A DNA stretch of 64,000 nt, taken from Amycolatopsis lurida (lineage in GTDB: Bacteria; Actinomycetota; Actinomycetes; Mycobacteriales; Pseudonocardiaceae). A program made the position numbers and the translations under genes. This document shows, in pieces, positions 17,699 through 27,434 of the stretch; within the stretch, counting starts at the first letter, position 1; each line of letters begins with the position of its first letter. The stretch spans positions 992,001-1,056,000 of the forward strand of contig NZ_FNTA01000004.1 in the NCBI RefSeq assembly GCF_900105055.1, given 5' to 3'. The notes beneath the pieces are model-generated. The model had not been told where the DNA came from. It did no database searches and saw nothing but the letters and a program-made list of their open reading frames with translations.

Positions 17699-18901
17699 AT
17701 GAGCACAGAGGGTCTCTCGATGCCAGGTATCTCGGTGGGCGGCTCCGGAGCGGACGCCGCCGACCGGATGCGCCGTGCCGCCGGGGTCATTTCGTTCGCC
17801 AAGATCAAACGCCCGGCGCTGGTCGCGCTGGGCATCGACACACTCGCGATCTTCCTGGCCGCGCTCGACGTGTGGCTGGTGATCCCCGAGAAGGCTCAGC
17901 CGTACTCGATCTACCTGTCCGGCGCCGCGTGCCTCGGCCTCGCCTTCCGGCGCAAGTTGCCGTTCCTCGCGGTGATCGTCACCGTCCCCGGGTTCCTGGC
18001 GGGCTGGTCACAGCTGGCCGCGATGATCGCACTCGGCTTCCTCGCCACCCGCAAACAGATGCACTGGCAGACCTGGACCGGGTTCGCCCTCGTCTTCACC
18101 TGCCGGTTCGTCCAGTGGCCGCTGGCCGACTTCGTCGAACTCAGCTGGCGCGAGCACGTCCTGGACGGCATCTACGGCGTCATCGTCGCCGGGATGCCGG
18201 TGGCCATCGGCCTGCTCATCGGAGCGCGGACCGAGATCTCGCAGAAGCTCTCCGAACTCGCCGCCAGCCGCGATCGTGAGCGCCGCTTCCACGCCGACGC
18301 CGTGCGTGCGGAGGAACGCGCCCGCCTCGCGCGGGAGATGCACGACGTCGTCTCGCACCAGATCACCCTGATCGCGATGCAGGCCGGCGCACTGCAGGCG
18401 CAGACCACCGACGCCCGCTCCCTCGAAACCGCGCAGGTCATCCGGAAGCTGAGCACCAAGACGCTCGAGGAACTGCGTTCACTCGTGAGCGTGCTCCGCT
18501 CGGGCTCCGAAGACGACGGGCCCCGGCCGGGGATCAACGAACTCGACCGGCTGATCCGCGGTTCGGACGTCCCGGTGCACCTGACCGTCGAGCGGATCCC
18601 CGACCTGCTGCCCAGCCAGGTTTCGGCGGCGGCCTACCGGACGGTGCAGGAATGCCTGACCAACGTGCACAAGCACGCGCCCGGCGCCACCGCCACCATC
18701 CGGATCCAAGGGGAGCACGGTTCGCTCAAGGTCGAAATACGCAACGAGCGCGCCCGGACCCCCGGTGCGGCCCTGCCCTCGGGAGGGCACGGGCTGACCG
18801 GGCTGGCCGAACGCGCTCGACTGCTGGGTGGGAGCTTCGAGACCGCCGACACCGAGGACGGCGGGTTCCGGGTGCGTGCCCGGTACCCGCTCGACCGATG
18901 A
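17699..18901 (+). CDS. Sensor histidine kinase, HisKA_3 (NarL/DesK) type, orphan
   Basis: 400 residues. The N-terminus has about five to six membrane helices (roughly 40-170) without a large extracellular domain. A short coiled segment leads to the dimerisation and phospho-acceptor box LAREMHDVVSHQITLIAMQ. The ATPase end shows AAAYRTVQECLTNVHKHAPG (N box) and GHGLTGLAERARLLGGSF (G box). It should autophosphorylate on the histidine and pass phosphate to a LuxR-type regulator. No response regulator is next to it; the nearest is at 59.7 kb with its own kinase. ATG at 17699 follows GTGAGGT; other in-frame starts are within 15 codons. Confidence 0.85.
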   Translation: MSTEGLSMPGISVGGSGADAADRMRRAAGVISFAKIKRPALVALGIDTLAIFLAALDVWLVIPEKAQPYSIYLSGAACLGLAFRRKLPFLAVIVTVPGFLAGWSQLAAMIALGFLATRKQMHWQTWTGFALVFTCRFVQWPLADFVELSWREHVLDGIYGVIVAGMPVAIGLLIGARTEISQKLSELAASRDRERRFHADAVRAEERARLAREMHDVVSHQITLIAMQAGALQAQTTDARSLETAQVIRKLSTKTLEELRSLVSVLRSGSEDDGPRPGINELDRLIRGSDVPVHLTVERIPDLLPSQVSAAAYRTVQECLTNVHKHAPGATATIRIQGEHGSLKVEIRNERARTPGAALPSGGHGLTGLAERARLLGGSFETADTEDGGFRVRARYPLDR

Positions 18902-18946
18902 CCGGCCGGTCGGCGGAGCTGCGCTGAACCCGGATGGCCGCGGGCC

Positions 18947-18980
18947 CCGCTATCCCACCGCCCTGGCGACGGGATAGCGG
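18947..18980. terminator. Bidirectional hairpin between convergent kinase and rbpA
   Basis: CCGCTATCCC (18947-18956) pairs perfectly with GGGATAGCGG (18971-18980) across a 14-nt loop, between two convergent stop codons. No T-run. Confidence 0.55.
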
Positions 18981-19008
18981 ACGCGGACTCAGCCCTGAAC
19001 AGCGGTGA

Positions 19009-19350
19009 CTAGATCTCCCGGCGCTGGCGCAACCGCTCCAGCGCCTCGGCGAGAATGGCCTCGCCGTCGGCGTCGGAACGCCGTTCCTTCACGTACGCGA
19101 GGTGAGTCTTGTAAGGCTCGGTCCGCGGCGCGGCAGGAGGGTTCTTCTCGTCCTGCCCACCGGGGAGTCCGCAGCGCGGGCAATCCCACTCGTCGGGAAT
19201 CTCGGCGTCCATCGAGAACGAGGGCTGTGCCTCGTGCCCGTTGGCGCACCAGTAGGAAATACGGCGCCGCGGCGCCGACTCACCCCGTTCCGATTCGCCC
19301 GAAGGACCGGCACCCACACGGGTGCCCCGAATCGCGTTACCGCCAACCAT
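19009..19350 (-). CDS. rbpA: RNA polymerase-binding protein RbpA
   Basis: 113 residues. RbpA is the actinobacterial activator that joins RNA polymerase and the principal sigma factor and lowers sensitivity to rifampicin. The sequence has the GGNAIRGTRVG start, the zinc-ribbon-like core with YWCANGH and DCPRCGLPGG, and the C-terminal sigma-interacting region PYKTHLAYVKERRSDADGE followed by AILAEALERLR. The core domain keeps both CxxxH and CxxC pairs. ATG at 19350 has GAGGA upstream. It is separated from secG by 65 bp and may have its own promoter. Confidence 0.97.
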   Translation of the reverse strand: MVGGNAIRGTRVGAGPSGESERGESAPRRRISYWCANGHEAQPSFSMDAEIPDEWDCPRCGLPGGQDEKNPPAAPRTEPYKTHLAYVKERRSDADGEAILAEALERLRQRREI

Positions 19351-19415
19351 GAATCCTCACACCTATAGGGATCGGCGGCGCGCCCCCCATAGGCACGCCG
19401 AAACACCTGGGTCGA

Positions 19416-19646
19416 TCAGACCTTGAGCAGGAGCCCGAGGCCGATGATGCTGATCAGCCACACCGCGCCCAGTAGCAGCGTGATCCGGTCGAGGTTCTTC
19501 TCGGCCACGCTCGAGCCGGAGAGGCTCGACTGCATACCGCCACCGAACAGCGAAGACAGACCGCCACCACGGCCGCGGTGCAGCAACACGGCGACCACCA
19601 GCAGCACGCTGGAGGCGATCAACAGGATTTGCAGGAACAGCTTCAT
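19416..19646 (-). CDS. secG: Preprotein translocase subunit SecG
   Basis: 76 residues with two membrane helices (LQILLIASSVLLVVAVLLH and ITLLLGAVWLISIIGLGLLL) and the conserved GRGGGLSSLFGGG loop. It is an accessory subunit of the SecYEG protein export channel. ATG at 19646 is preceded by GAGG; a longer frame upstream lacks homology. It follows tpiA, as in most actinobacteria. Confidence 0.96.
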   Translation of the reverse strand: MKLFLQILLIASSVLLVVAVLLHRGRGGGLSSLFGGGMQSSLSGSSVAEKNLDRITLLLGAVWLISIIGLGLLLKV

Positions 19647-19801
19647 GTCATCCTCTGCGCTCTTGGAGAATGCAGGAAAACGGTGTGCACAGGCGGCCGG
19701 GATTTGAAACAACCCAGCACCGCCAGGACACACCGTACTCCTGGACTCGTCCACTGCTGTGTGACGGACCGGATACCCAGGTTACCCGGTAGGTGCCCCG
19801 A

Positions 19802-20587
19802 TCAGGGCAGGGGCCCGCCCGCGGCGAGTGCGCAGAGTTTGGTGAATTCGTCACCATCCAGGCTGGCACCACCGACGAGCGCACCATCGATGTTCTCGCA
19901 GGCGACGAGGTCACTGATGTTGTTGGCCTTGGCCGAGCCCCCGTAGAGCACGCGGACCGAGGACGCGACCTCGGCACCGTACTTTTCGGCGAGGGTGGCG
20001 CGGATGGCTCCGCACACCTCCTCGGCGTCCTGCGGGGTCGCGACCTTGCCGGTCCCGATCGCCCAGACGGGCTCGTAGGCGACGACGACGTCCTTGACCT
20101 GCTCGGCCTTGAGCCCCTTGAGACCCTCGACCAGCTGGGTCGTGGTGTGGGCGATGTGCTCGCCGGCCTCGCGGACCTCGAGCTTCTCCCCCACGCACAG
20201 GATCGGCGTGATGCCGTGCTTGAGCGCCGCCTTGACCTTCTTGTTCACCAGTTCGTCGGACTCGCCGTGGTACTCACGCCGCTCCGAGTGCCCGACGGTG
20301 ACGAAGCTGCACCCCAGCTTCGCCAGCATCGGGCCCGACACGTCACCGGTGTAGGCACCGGAGTCGTGCGGCGACAGGTCCTGGGCGCCGTAGGTGAGCG
20401 ACAGCTTGTCGCCGTCGGTCAGCGTCTGGACGCTGCGGATGTCGGTGAACGGCGGCAGGACCGCGACGTCGACCTTCGCGTAGTACTTCTCCGGCAGGGC
20501 GAAGGCGATCTTCTGAACCAGCGCGATGGCTTCGAGGTGGTTCTGGTTCATCTTCCAGTTGCCGGCGATGAGCGGTTTGCGCGCCAC
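19802..20587 (-). CDS. tpiA: Triose-phosphate isomerase
   Basis: 261 residues, TIM barrel. [19 protein letters not shown] gives the N-terminal lysine, [16 protein letters not shown] the catalytic histidine and [15 protein letters not shown] the catalytic glutamate. [12 protein letters not shown] is the C-terminal phosphate loop. It interconverts dihydroxyacetone phosphate and glyceraldehyde 3-phosphate. The start is GTG at 20587, which shares one base with the pgk stop (TAGTG), so translation is coupled. Confidence 0.96.
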   Translation of the reverse strand: MARKPLIAGNWKMNQNHLEAIALVQKIAFALPEKYYAKVDVAVLPPFTDIRSVQTLTDGDKLSLTYGAQDLSPHDSGAYTGDVSGPMLAKLGCSFVTVGHSERREYHGESDELVNKKVKAALKHGITPILCVGEKLEVREAGEHIAHTTTQLVEGLKGLKAEQVKDVVVAYEPVWAIGTGKVATPQDAEEVCGAIRATLAEKYGAEVASSVRVLYGGSAKANNISDLVACENIDGALVGGASLDGDEFTKLCALAAGGPLP

Positions 20588-21801
20588 TAGTCGTTCTCTC
20601 CCAGCACAGCGACTCCGGGCAGTTCCTTGCCCTCCAGGTACTCCAGCGACGCGCCGCCGCCGGTCGAGATGTGCGAGAAGCCGTCCTCGGGCAGGCCGAG
20701 CTGCCGCACGGCCGCGGCGGAGTCTCCCCCGCCGACCACGGTGAAGGCATCGCTCTTGACCAGCGCTTCGGCCACGGCACGGGTGCCGCCGGCGAAGGAC
20801 TCGAACTCGAACACGCCCATCGGGCCGTTCCAGAACACGGTCGCGGCGTCGGCCAGTTTGCCCGCGAACAGTTCCCGCGACTTCGGGCCGATGTCGAGCC
20901 CCATGCGCTCGGCCGGGATGGACTTCGCGTCGACGACGTCGAACTCGGCGTCGGCGGCGAAGCCCGTCGCGGCGAGGACGTCCACCGGCAGGATCAGCTC
21001 GACTCCGCGCTTCTCCGCCTCGGCGAGGAAGCCGCGGACCTGCTCCAGCTGGTCCTCCTGCAGCAGCGAGTTCCCGACCTCGTGGCCCTGGGCCTTGAGG
21101 AAGGTGTACGCCATGCCGCCGCCGATGAGCAGCCTGTCGACCTTGGTCAGCAGGTTGGCGATGACGCCCAGCTTGTCCGACACCTTCGCGCCACCGAGAA
21201 CGACGACGTACGGCCGAGCCAGGTCCTCGGTGAGCTTTTTGAGGACGTCGACCTCGGCCAGCACCAGACCGCCCGCGTACGCCGGAAGCGCTCGCGCGAT
21301 CTCGTAGACCGAGGCCTGCTTGCGGTGCACGACACCGAAACCGTCGGAGACGAACGCGCCACCCGGGACGAGCGCGGCCAGCTCTGCGGCCAGCTCCTGA
21401 CGCTCGGCCTCGACCTTGCTGGTCTCGCGCGCGTCGAACCGCACGTTCTCCAGCAGGGCCACCTGGCCGTCGGTCAGGCCGGCGACGGTGGCCTTGGCGG
21501 ACTCGCCGACCAGGTCACCGGCCAGCGGGACGTCGACGCCGAGCAGCTCGGTGAGCTTCGCGGCGACGGGCGCGAGCGAGAACTTCGGGTCCGGCTCGCC
21601 CTTGGGACGGCCGAGGTGCGCCGTGACGACCACCTTCGCGCCCGCCTCGGCGAGGCGCTTGAGGGTCGGCAGGGCCGCGCGGACGCGGCCGTCGTCGGTG
21701 ATCTTGTTCCCGTCGAGCGGGACGTTCAGGTCGGAACGCACGAGTACGTACCGACCTGAGACGTCCTCGCCCAGCAGGTCTTCGAGGTTCTTCAGCGCCA
21801 T
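20587..21801 (-). CDS. pgk: Phosphoglycerate kinase
   Basis: 404 residues. It transfers phosphate between 1,3-bisphosphoglycerate and [23 protein letters not shown] is the N-terminal substrate motif. [14 protein letters not shown] is central. [19 protein letters not shown] and [21 protein letters not shown] are the nucleotide-binding end. ATG at 21801 is three bases after the gap stop. Part of the operon gap-pgk-tpiA-secG. Confidence 0.96.
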   Translation of the reverse strand: MALKNLEDLLGEDVSGRYVLVRSDLNVPLDGNKITDDGRVRAALPTLKRLAEAGAKVVVTAHLGRPKGEPDPKFSLAPVAAKLTELLGVDVPLAGDLVGESAKATVAGLTDGQVALLENVRFDARETSKVEAERQELAAELAALVPGGAFVSDGFGVVHRKQASVYEIARALPAYAGGLVLAEVDVLKKLTEDLARPYVVVLGGAKVSDKLGVIANLLTKVDRLLIGGGMAYTFLKAQGHEVGNSLLQEDQLEQVRGFLAEAEKRGVELILPVDVLAATGFAADAEFDVVDAKSIPAERMGLDIGPKSRELFAGKLADAATVFWNGPMGVFEFESFAGGTRAVAEALVKSDAFTVVGGGDSAAAVRQLGLPEDGFSHISTGGGASLEYLEGKELPGVAVLGEND

Positions 21802-21804
21802 GGC

Positions 21805-22875
<1,071 letters not shown>

Positions 22876-22987
22876 CTAGCGTGCGTGCTCGGGCGACCCT
22901 CTTTGCCCTGACGAGACTTCCACCACTCGGTGGGTCAGGTCAAGAATCGATTAAGACCATCGCTACCAGGCCGTCTTGTCGAAACTC

Positions 22988-24175
22988 TCAGCTTCCCTGT
23001 GCTAGTCGTCGCTCCACCGGAGTCCGCATCCGCGGCGTGACTCGCACCTCTCCGAACCACTCGGCCAGGTGGTTCGCCTCCGCCTCGACGGCCCGTTCGA
23101 CGTCCGCGCCGACGTCCTCCAGGAAGTGGTGGACGACCTCGCCGTCCGGGCGCTGCGCCCAGCCGCCGACGATGCGGCCGTCGGCCCAGACGGTGGGACC
23201 GATGTTGCCGGTGCCGTCGAACAGCGGCGCCTTGTGCGGGCCGAGATACCAGTCGCGCTCGATCCAGCCCATCGACGTCGGATCGAGGGACGGGAGCAGC
23301 GCGACCCACGGCCCGGGCTCTTCGACGGGCTCCAGATCGTCGGCGAGGACCACGCCGGGAACGCCGTCGAGGTCGACCTCGACCGGCTGAATCGCCGCGA
23401 GGGCCTTCTTCGTCTGGCCCGCCGTCCAGCCCGTCCACCAACGGAGGTCCGCGATCGGAGCGGGACCGTAGGCGTAGAGCCAGCGCCGGGCGAGCTCGGC
23501 CCTGGCGGCGTCGGCGTCCCATTCGGCGAGGCCCTGTGGCAGCCAGCCCGCCATCGGGGCCCAGTAGTACTGGCTGCTGATCCAGCTGCCGCGCGGGCGG
23601 CCGCGCACGATGCGGCCGTCGACCGCGAGCTGGAACAGGACACGGCTGGTGACGTTGGCGATCGCCTCGTACGGCTTGCCCTTGGCCATCAGCAACTGCT
23701 GCTTGAGACGCGGCTCGTCCTCCGACAGCTGCTGAGCCGTGGCGGAACCGCGGGCCTTCAGCGCGCGCTCGGTCGCGTCCTCGACCTCGGCGAGCCAGCG
23801 TTCCGGCTCCGGCACGTTCTCCGGATGGCCCTGCGTGCCGAGGTGCTGCTCGAGGAGGCGGCGCTGCTTCTTCGCGATATCGGCGGAACACGCGGCCTGC
23901 ACGAGCGCCGCGTTCTCGTGACCGAGGACGAAGACCGTGCGGCGCATGCCGAGCATCCGGATCAGCGTGCGCTCCTCGTACAGCGCGCTTTCCAGCTCCG
24001 CGACGCCGTCGCCTTTGACACGCGCCCACGCCGACAGGTGCACCGACGCCGGATCGGTGGCGTGCAGCGCGACGACCGCGTCCGCGGCGGCGAGCACCGA
24101 CTCGGCGGGCGCGGTGAGGCGATGACGCGTCGCGAGCCGGGCACGGCGCTGCCGGATATCGATCTTGGGGATCAC
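22988..24175 (-). CDS. Winged-helix DNA-binding domain protein (HTH_42 / AlkZ-YcaQ-like)
   Basis: 395 residues. It has the pattern of the HTH_42 superfamily that includes AlkZ and YcaQ DNA glycosylases: RQRRARLATRHRL at the N-terminus, VVALHATDPASVHLSAWARV, then ARRWLYAYGPAPIADLRWWTGWT and LPSLDPTSMGWIERDWYLGP. AlkZ removes toxin adducts or crosslinks from DNA; many actinobacterial paralogues have no known substrate, so repair is only a suggestion. GTG at 24175 gives MIPKIDIRQRRARL. It is the first gene past gap in the accessory region and is not overlapped by neighbours. Confidence 0.8.
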   Translation of the reverse strand: MIPKIDIRQRRARLATRHRLTAPAESVLAAADAVVALHATDPASVHLSAWARVKGDGVAELESALYEERTLIRMLGMRRTVFVLGHENAALVQAACSADIAKKQRRLLEQHLGTQGHPENVPEPERWLAEVEDATERALKARGSATAQQLSEDEPRLKQQLLMAKGKPYEAIANVTSRVLFQLAVDGRIVRGRPRGSWISSQYYWAPMAGWLPQGLAEWDADAARAELARRWLYAYGPAPIADLRWWTGWTAGQTKKALAAIQPVEVDLDGVPGVVLADDLEPVEEPGPWVALLPSLDPTSMGWIERDWYLGPHKAPLFDGTGNIGPTVWADGRIVGGWAQRPDGEVVHHFLEDVGADVERAVEAEANHLAEWFGEVRVTPRMRTPVERRLAQGS

Positions 24176-24222
24176 GGATCGTTCCTACCACCGGGCCCCG
24201 ACAAAACGGATCGGTCCGCCCG

Positions 24223-25530
24223 TCAGTTCCGGCGCTCCCGGCCGTGGGCCAGTGGCGGCACCGATGCCCCGGGCCGCGGCCTGAAGCGAGCGACTTGAGG
24301 CGCCGGCCGGCGTGGCGGCGAAGCAGGAGGGACGGCCCGGATCACCTGGGTGATCTCGGTGTCCGGGTTCGGCGCGGGAGGGACGGCCGGAATCACCTGG
24401 GTGACCTCGGTGTCCGGGTTCGGCGCGGGTCTTCCGTCGGCGGACCGGGATTCATCCGGCACCCGGAGGTAGATCCGCAGTTTCTGGGTCGGCCGTTCGA
24501 TCAGCCGCCAGGAGACCACCCCGCAGACGTACGCGGTGGGCACCGCGAGCACGATCAGCAGGTACGAATCGCGGACCCCGGCGAGCGTGAACAGCTGCTG
24601 CACCGGCATTCCCCACACGTACATCCCGTAACTGGGATAGACCCACTGGTCGTAGCCGTCCAACCGGCGCGGCCAGTGGTACGCCCAGGTGATCGCGCCG
24701 TAGCCCGCGGCGATGGGCAGGATGAACCGCGTCGCGGGTTCGATGGGCGGGGTGAAGTTCGCGACGAGGTAGAGCGCCACCAGCGCGTACGCGACGGCCG
24801 GGCGCAACGGGATCAGGTCCCGGTAACCGTGCAGCAGCATGCCGAGGACGAACGCCACCAGGAACGCCACCATCGACCCCAGCGGCACGCTGAACAACGA
24901 GCCCGCGTCGCCGTGGAAACCCACCGAGGCCCCCATGATCCCGTCCGCCACCATGAACGCCAGCAGCAGCGGGAACAGCACGATCCGCCCGCGCGCGAGG
25001 CCGCCCACCAGGCCGATGACGAGCACGATCAGATATCCGGTGGTCTCCATCGGGAGCGTCCAGATCGAACCGTTCGCGGAGAACGGGTACGGGTTCTCGG
25101 TGAACACGCCCGGGAGCAGATGCTGCAACGGGTACAGCATCGCGTTGTTCACGACGTAGCCCCAGGTGTCGTGATTCCCCCAGTACTCGCGCGGGCTGAG
25201 CACCGTCACGAGTGGCCCGATCACGAACGCCGTCACCATGACCACGAACAGCAGCGGCGGCCAGATCCGCAACACCCGCTTGAGCAGGTACCGCCACCAC
25301 GAGGAGTCCCGCCGCCAGCTGTCCGCGATCTGGTAGCCGCTCATGGCGAAGAAGCCCATGAGCGCGAAGTACCCCAGCGAGATGTTCCAGCTCGACGGCA
25401 GGCTGGTGATCCGGCTCGGTTCGATGATCGGGAAACAGTGCTCGAAGACGACCAGGATCGCCCCGACCATCCGCAGCCACGCGAACCCGGTGTCCGGTTT
25501 CGCGTACGTCTTCGCGCCCGGGCTGCTCAT
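24223..25530 (-). CDS. Acyltransferase 3 family membrane protein
   Basis: 435 residues, about ten membrane helices. FAWLRMVGAILVVFEHCFPI holds the catalytic-type histidine of the acyltransferase 3 (OafA) family, and GFFAMSGYQIADSWRRD is the second family motif. Members transfer acyl groups to carbohydrates or lipids at the membrane. The C-terminal 70 residues are cytoplasmic, Pro/Arg-rich, and contain a near-exact tandem repeat (PAPNPDTEVTQVIPAVPP and PAPNPDTEITQVIRAVPP). The acceptor is unknown. ATG at 25530 is chosen because earlier in-frame residues are non-homologous. It diverges from a small membrane peptide gene. Confidence 0.87.
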   Translation of the reverse strand: MSSPGAKTYAKPDTGFAWLRMVGAILVVFEHCFPIIEPSRITSLPSSWNISLGYFALMGFFAMSGYQIADSWRRDSSWWRYLLKRVLRIWPPLLFVVMVTAFVIGPLVTVLSPREYWGNHDTWGYVVNNAMLYPLQHLLPGVFTENPYPFSANGSIWTLPMETTGYLIVLVIGLVGGLARGRIVLFPLLLAFMVADGIMGASVGFHGDAGSLFSVPLGSMVAFLVAFVLGMLLHGYRDLIPLRPAVAYALVALYLVANFTPPIEPATRFILPIAAGYGAITWAYHWPRRLDGYDQWVYPSYGMYVWGMPVQQLFTLAGVRDSYLLIVLAVPTAYVCGVVSWRLIERPTQKLRIYLRVPDESRSADGRPAPNPDTEVTQVIPAVPPAPNPDTEITQVIRAVPPASPPRRPAPQVARFRPRPGASVPPLAHGRERRN

Positions 25531-25669
25531 GGGCCACCGTCGGCGAGCGTGTACCGGCGCTCGCGGATCATCCGGATGTCCCCGGCCCACGGCACACACC
25601 GCACACCCATCCGATCAACCGCCATGCGCGGGAGATTACCGGGGCCTTGCCGGGCCCATACGAGATACC

Positions 25670-25692
25670 GATACTTTTGGTGGGAAAGTATC
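25670..25692. promoter_or_regulatory. Inverted repeat GATACTTT-7-AAAGTATC, candidate operator
   Basis: Perfect 8-bp arms (25670-25677 and 25685-25692) separated by TGGTGGG. It lies about 50 bp before the small membrane-peptide start and 140 bp before the divergent acyltransferase start. Flanking ATAC/GTAT bases extend the symmetry imperfectly. Good position for a regulator of either gene. Confidence 0.5.
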
Positions 25693-25740
25693 TATACCAA
25701 TCCTCGCCGAACACTGAGAGCACAGAAGGAGCGACCCACG

Positions 25741-25854
25741 GTGACCGAGTCCGATCGTTCACGCCGGGAACGCAAGCTGGGGCTCGTGGTGATCGTGGCG
25801 TTGTTCCTCGTCCTGGAGGCCGCCGTGATCGGTTACCTCGTCACGTCGAACTGA
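25741..25854 (+). CDS. Small single-pass membrane protein, 37 aa
   Basis: GTG at 25741 preceded by a strong AAGGAG (25726-25731, nine bases). The peptide has a charged start (TESDRSRRERKLG) and one hydrophobic helix (LVVIVALFLVLEAAVIGYLV), ending TSN. The positive N-terminus predicts the C-terminus outside. No family is recognised and no function is proposed. The ribosome site, an upstream inverted repeat and the clean helix make it credible although it is very short. Confidence 0.6.
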   Translation: MTESDRSRRERKLGLVVIVALFLVLEAAVIGYLVTSN

Positions 25855-25985
25855 GCGGCTGTCAGGCGTTCACCGGACTCCCGTGCCCCAAGGCTTATGA
25901 CGCCAATGCCGTGCGGGAAGGCCACCGTGCCCGGACTCGGCGATCGCCACGCACACCAGGTGTCACAACGGCTGAGCGTGAGGGG

Positions 25986-26408
25986 CTAGACCCGCTCCAG
26001 CTCGAAGACCGGGATGACGCGGCGGGTCTTGCTCTGGTACTCGGCGAACTGCGGCATGACGGCGGACTGCCTGGCGTAGACCTCGTCGCGCTCGGCGCCG
26101 GCGAGCAACCGTGCGCGGACCGGGAAGGTCTCGGTGCCGAGTTCGACCTTCGTGTCCGGATTGGCCACCAGGTTGTGGAACCATGCCGGGTTGTCGTCCG
26201 AGCCGCCCTTGCTCGCGAAGATGAAGATCCGGTCGCCTTCGAGCAGCGGGACGAGCGGCGCGATCCGCTGAGTGCCGGACTTCGCGCCGGTGTGGTGGAC
26301 CAGGACGAGCGGGTAGCCCTCGAACATGCCGCCCGCCTTCCCGCCGGTCTCGCGGAACTCGGCGATCACGGTGCGGTTGATCTGATCGAAGTCGAACGTG
26401 TCAGTCAT
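25986..26408 (-). CDS. Nitroreductase-family deazaflavin (F420)-dependent oxidoreductase, Ddn-like
   Basis: 140 residues. The split-barrel pattern of Ddn-type proteins is clear: VLVHHTGAKSGTQRIAPLVPL, then DRIFIFASKGGSDDNPAWFHNLVANP, then VELGTETFPVRARLLAGAERD. Such enzymes use reduced F420 to reduce quinones, enones or nitro compounds and are typical of actinobacteria. ATG at 26408 is seven nt from a TACGAT -10, so it is probably leaderless. It diverges from an AraC-type regulator 87 bp away, which likely controls it. Confidence 0.9.
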   Translation of the reverse strand: MTDTFDFDQINRTVIAEFRETGGKAGGMFEGYPLVLVHHTGAKSGTQRIAPLVPLLEGDRIFIFASKGGSDDNPAWFHNLVANPDTKVELGTETFPVRARLLAGAERDEVYARQSAVMPQFAEYQSKTRRVIPVFELERV

Positions 26409-26415
26409 GACCTTG

Positions 26416-26421
26416 ATCGTA
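26416..26421 (-). promoter_or_regulatory. -10 element TACGAT, leaderless promoter of the F420 oxidoreductase
   Basis: TACGAT on the minus strand, seven nt (CAAGGTC), then ATG at 26408. A palindrome at 26439-26448 overlaps the expected -35 area. Confidence 0.55.
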
Positions 26422-26438
26422 TGACGCACCCGGTGACC

Positions 26439-26448
26439 GTATCGATAC
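26439..26448. promoter_or_regulatory. Palindrome GTATCGATAC in the divergent promoter
   Basis: Perfect 10-bp palindrome between the oxidoreductase and AraC-type genes, overlapping the -35 region of the former. Candidate regulator site; GATAC also forms the arms of the repeat at 25670-25692. Confidence 0.4.
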
Positions 26449-26482
26449 CTGAAAACGCCACGAAGATATCCACCTGTAGCAC

Positions 26483-26488
26483 TACCCT
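26483..26488 (+). promoter_or_regulatory. -10 element TACCCT, leaderless promoter of the AraC-type gene
   Basis: TACCCT, seven nt (CGGTGCC), then ATG at 26496. No ribosome site is present. Confidence 0.5.
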
Positions 26489-26495
26489 CGGTGCC

Positions 26496-27422
26496 ATGGA
26501 CCTGTTGGCCGAAGCACTCGCCGTGGGCGGGGTCCGCGGCGCCGCCGGAGCGCGGATCGAGGCGTCCGGACCGTGGGGCATCCTCTGGCACGGCATCACC
26601 CGCGCGGCCTTCTACGCCGTCACCTGCGGCACCGCCTGGCTGGAACTGGCCGGGCACCCGCCGCGGCAGCTCATGCCCGGCGACGTCGTCCTGTTGCCGA
26701 ACGGCCCGGAGCACACTCTGCGCAGCGCTCCGGACGTCGCGATCATTCCCAACCTGTGCACGGCGGCGGAGAAGGCGCGAGCCTGCGGCGGCGTGTTGCG
26801 CCTCGGGTCCGGCGAGGTGGACACCCATGTCCTCGGCGCGTCCTACGACTACGACCCGGCGGTGTCCACCCAGGTGCTGGCCACCCTGCCCGAGCTGGTG
26901 CACATCCGCGCGAACCATGTCGGCGGTGGACTGGACGACACCGTCCGCCTGTTGTCGCGGGAACTGGCCTCTCCGCAGATCGCCACCGAATTCGTCCTCA
27001 ACCGGCTCGTCGACATCCTGCTGGTCCAGTTGCTTCGCGCGTGGCGAACCGAGAAACCGGCCGAGGCGCGGGGAACCTGGCTCGGCGTCCTCGGCGATCC
27101 GCTGATCAGCGTGGCGCTGGCGAAGATCCACGAGGACCCGGCGAAACCATGGACCACCGACCTGCTCGCGACGGAGCTGGCGACCTCGCGCAGCACGCTG
27201 ACCCGGCGCTTCCGCGAAACCACCGGCCGGACGCCGGGCGAGTACCTGACCCAGTGGCGGATGGACCTGGCCGCCGTCCGGCTGCGCGACACCGACGCCA
27301 CCGTGGACACCATCGCCCACTCGGCCGGCTACACCTCGGTGTACGCGTTCAGCCGGGCCTTCCGCCGCGCTCGCCGTCAGGCTCCCGGGCAGTACCGGGC
27401 CTCGACACGGGGTCGTGCGTGA
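26496..27422 (+). CDS. AraC-family transcriptional regulator (cupin_6 plus HTH_18)
   Basis: 308 residues. The N-terminal cupin spans about 1-185, with GTAWLELAGHPPRQLMPGDVVLLPNG typical of the cupin_6 type. The C-terminal half has two helix-turn-helix motifs: WTTDLLATELATSRSTLTRRF and VDTIAHSAGYTSVYAFSRAFRR, the second being the AraC signature. ATG at 26496 starts a probably leaderless message. Relatives next to an oxidoreductase usually regulate it; by position its target is the Ddn-like gene. The inducer is unknown. Confidence 0.9.
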   Translation: MDLLAEALAVGGVRGAAGARIEASGPWGILWHGITRAAFYAVTCGTAWLELAGHPPRQLMPGDVVLLPNGPEHTLRSAPDVAIIPNLCTAAEKARACGGVLRLGSGEVDTHVLGASYDYDPAVSTQVLATLPELVHIRANHVGGGLDDTVRLLSRELASPQIATEFVLNRLVDILLVQLLRAWRTEKPAEARGTWLGVLGDPLISVALAKIHEDPAKPWTTDLLATELATSRSTLTRRFRETTGRTPGEYLTQWRMDLAAVRLRDTDATVDTIAHSAGYTSVYAFSRAFRRARRQAPGQYRASTRGRA

Positions 27423-27434
27423 TTCGGAGTCGTT

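Noticed and set aside
22935..24191. 418-codon frame overlapping the winged-helix gene on the same strand
   Set aside because: Arg/Gly/Ala-rich frame with no pattern; the frame 22988-24175 carries the conserved HTH_42 blocks.
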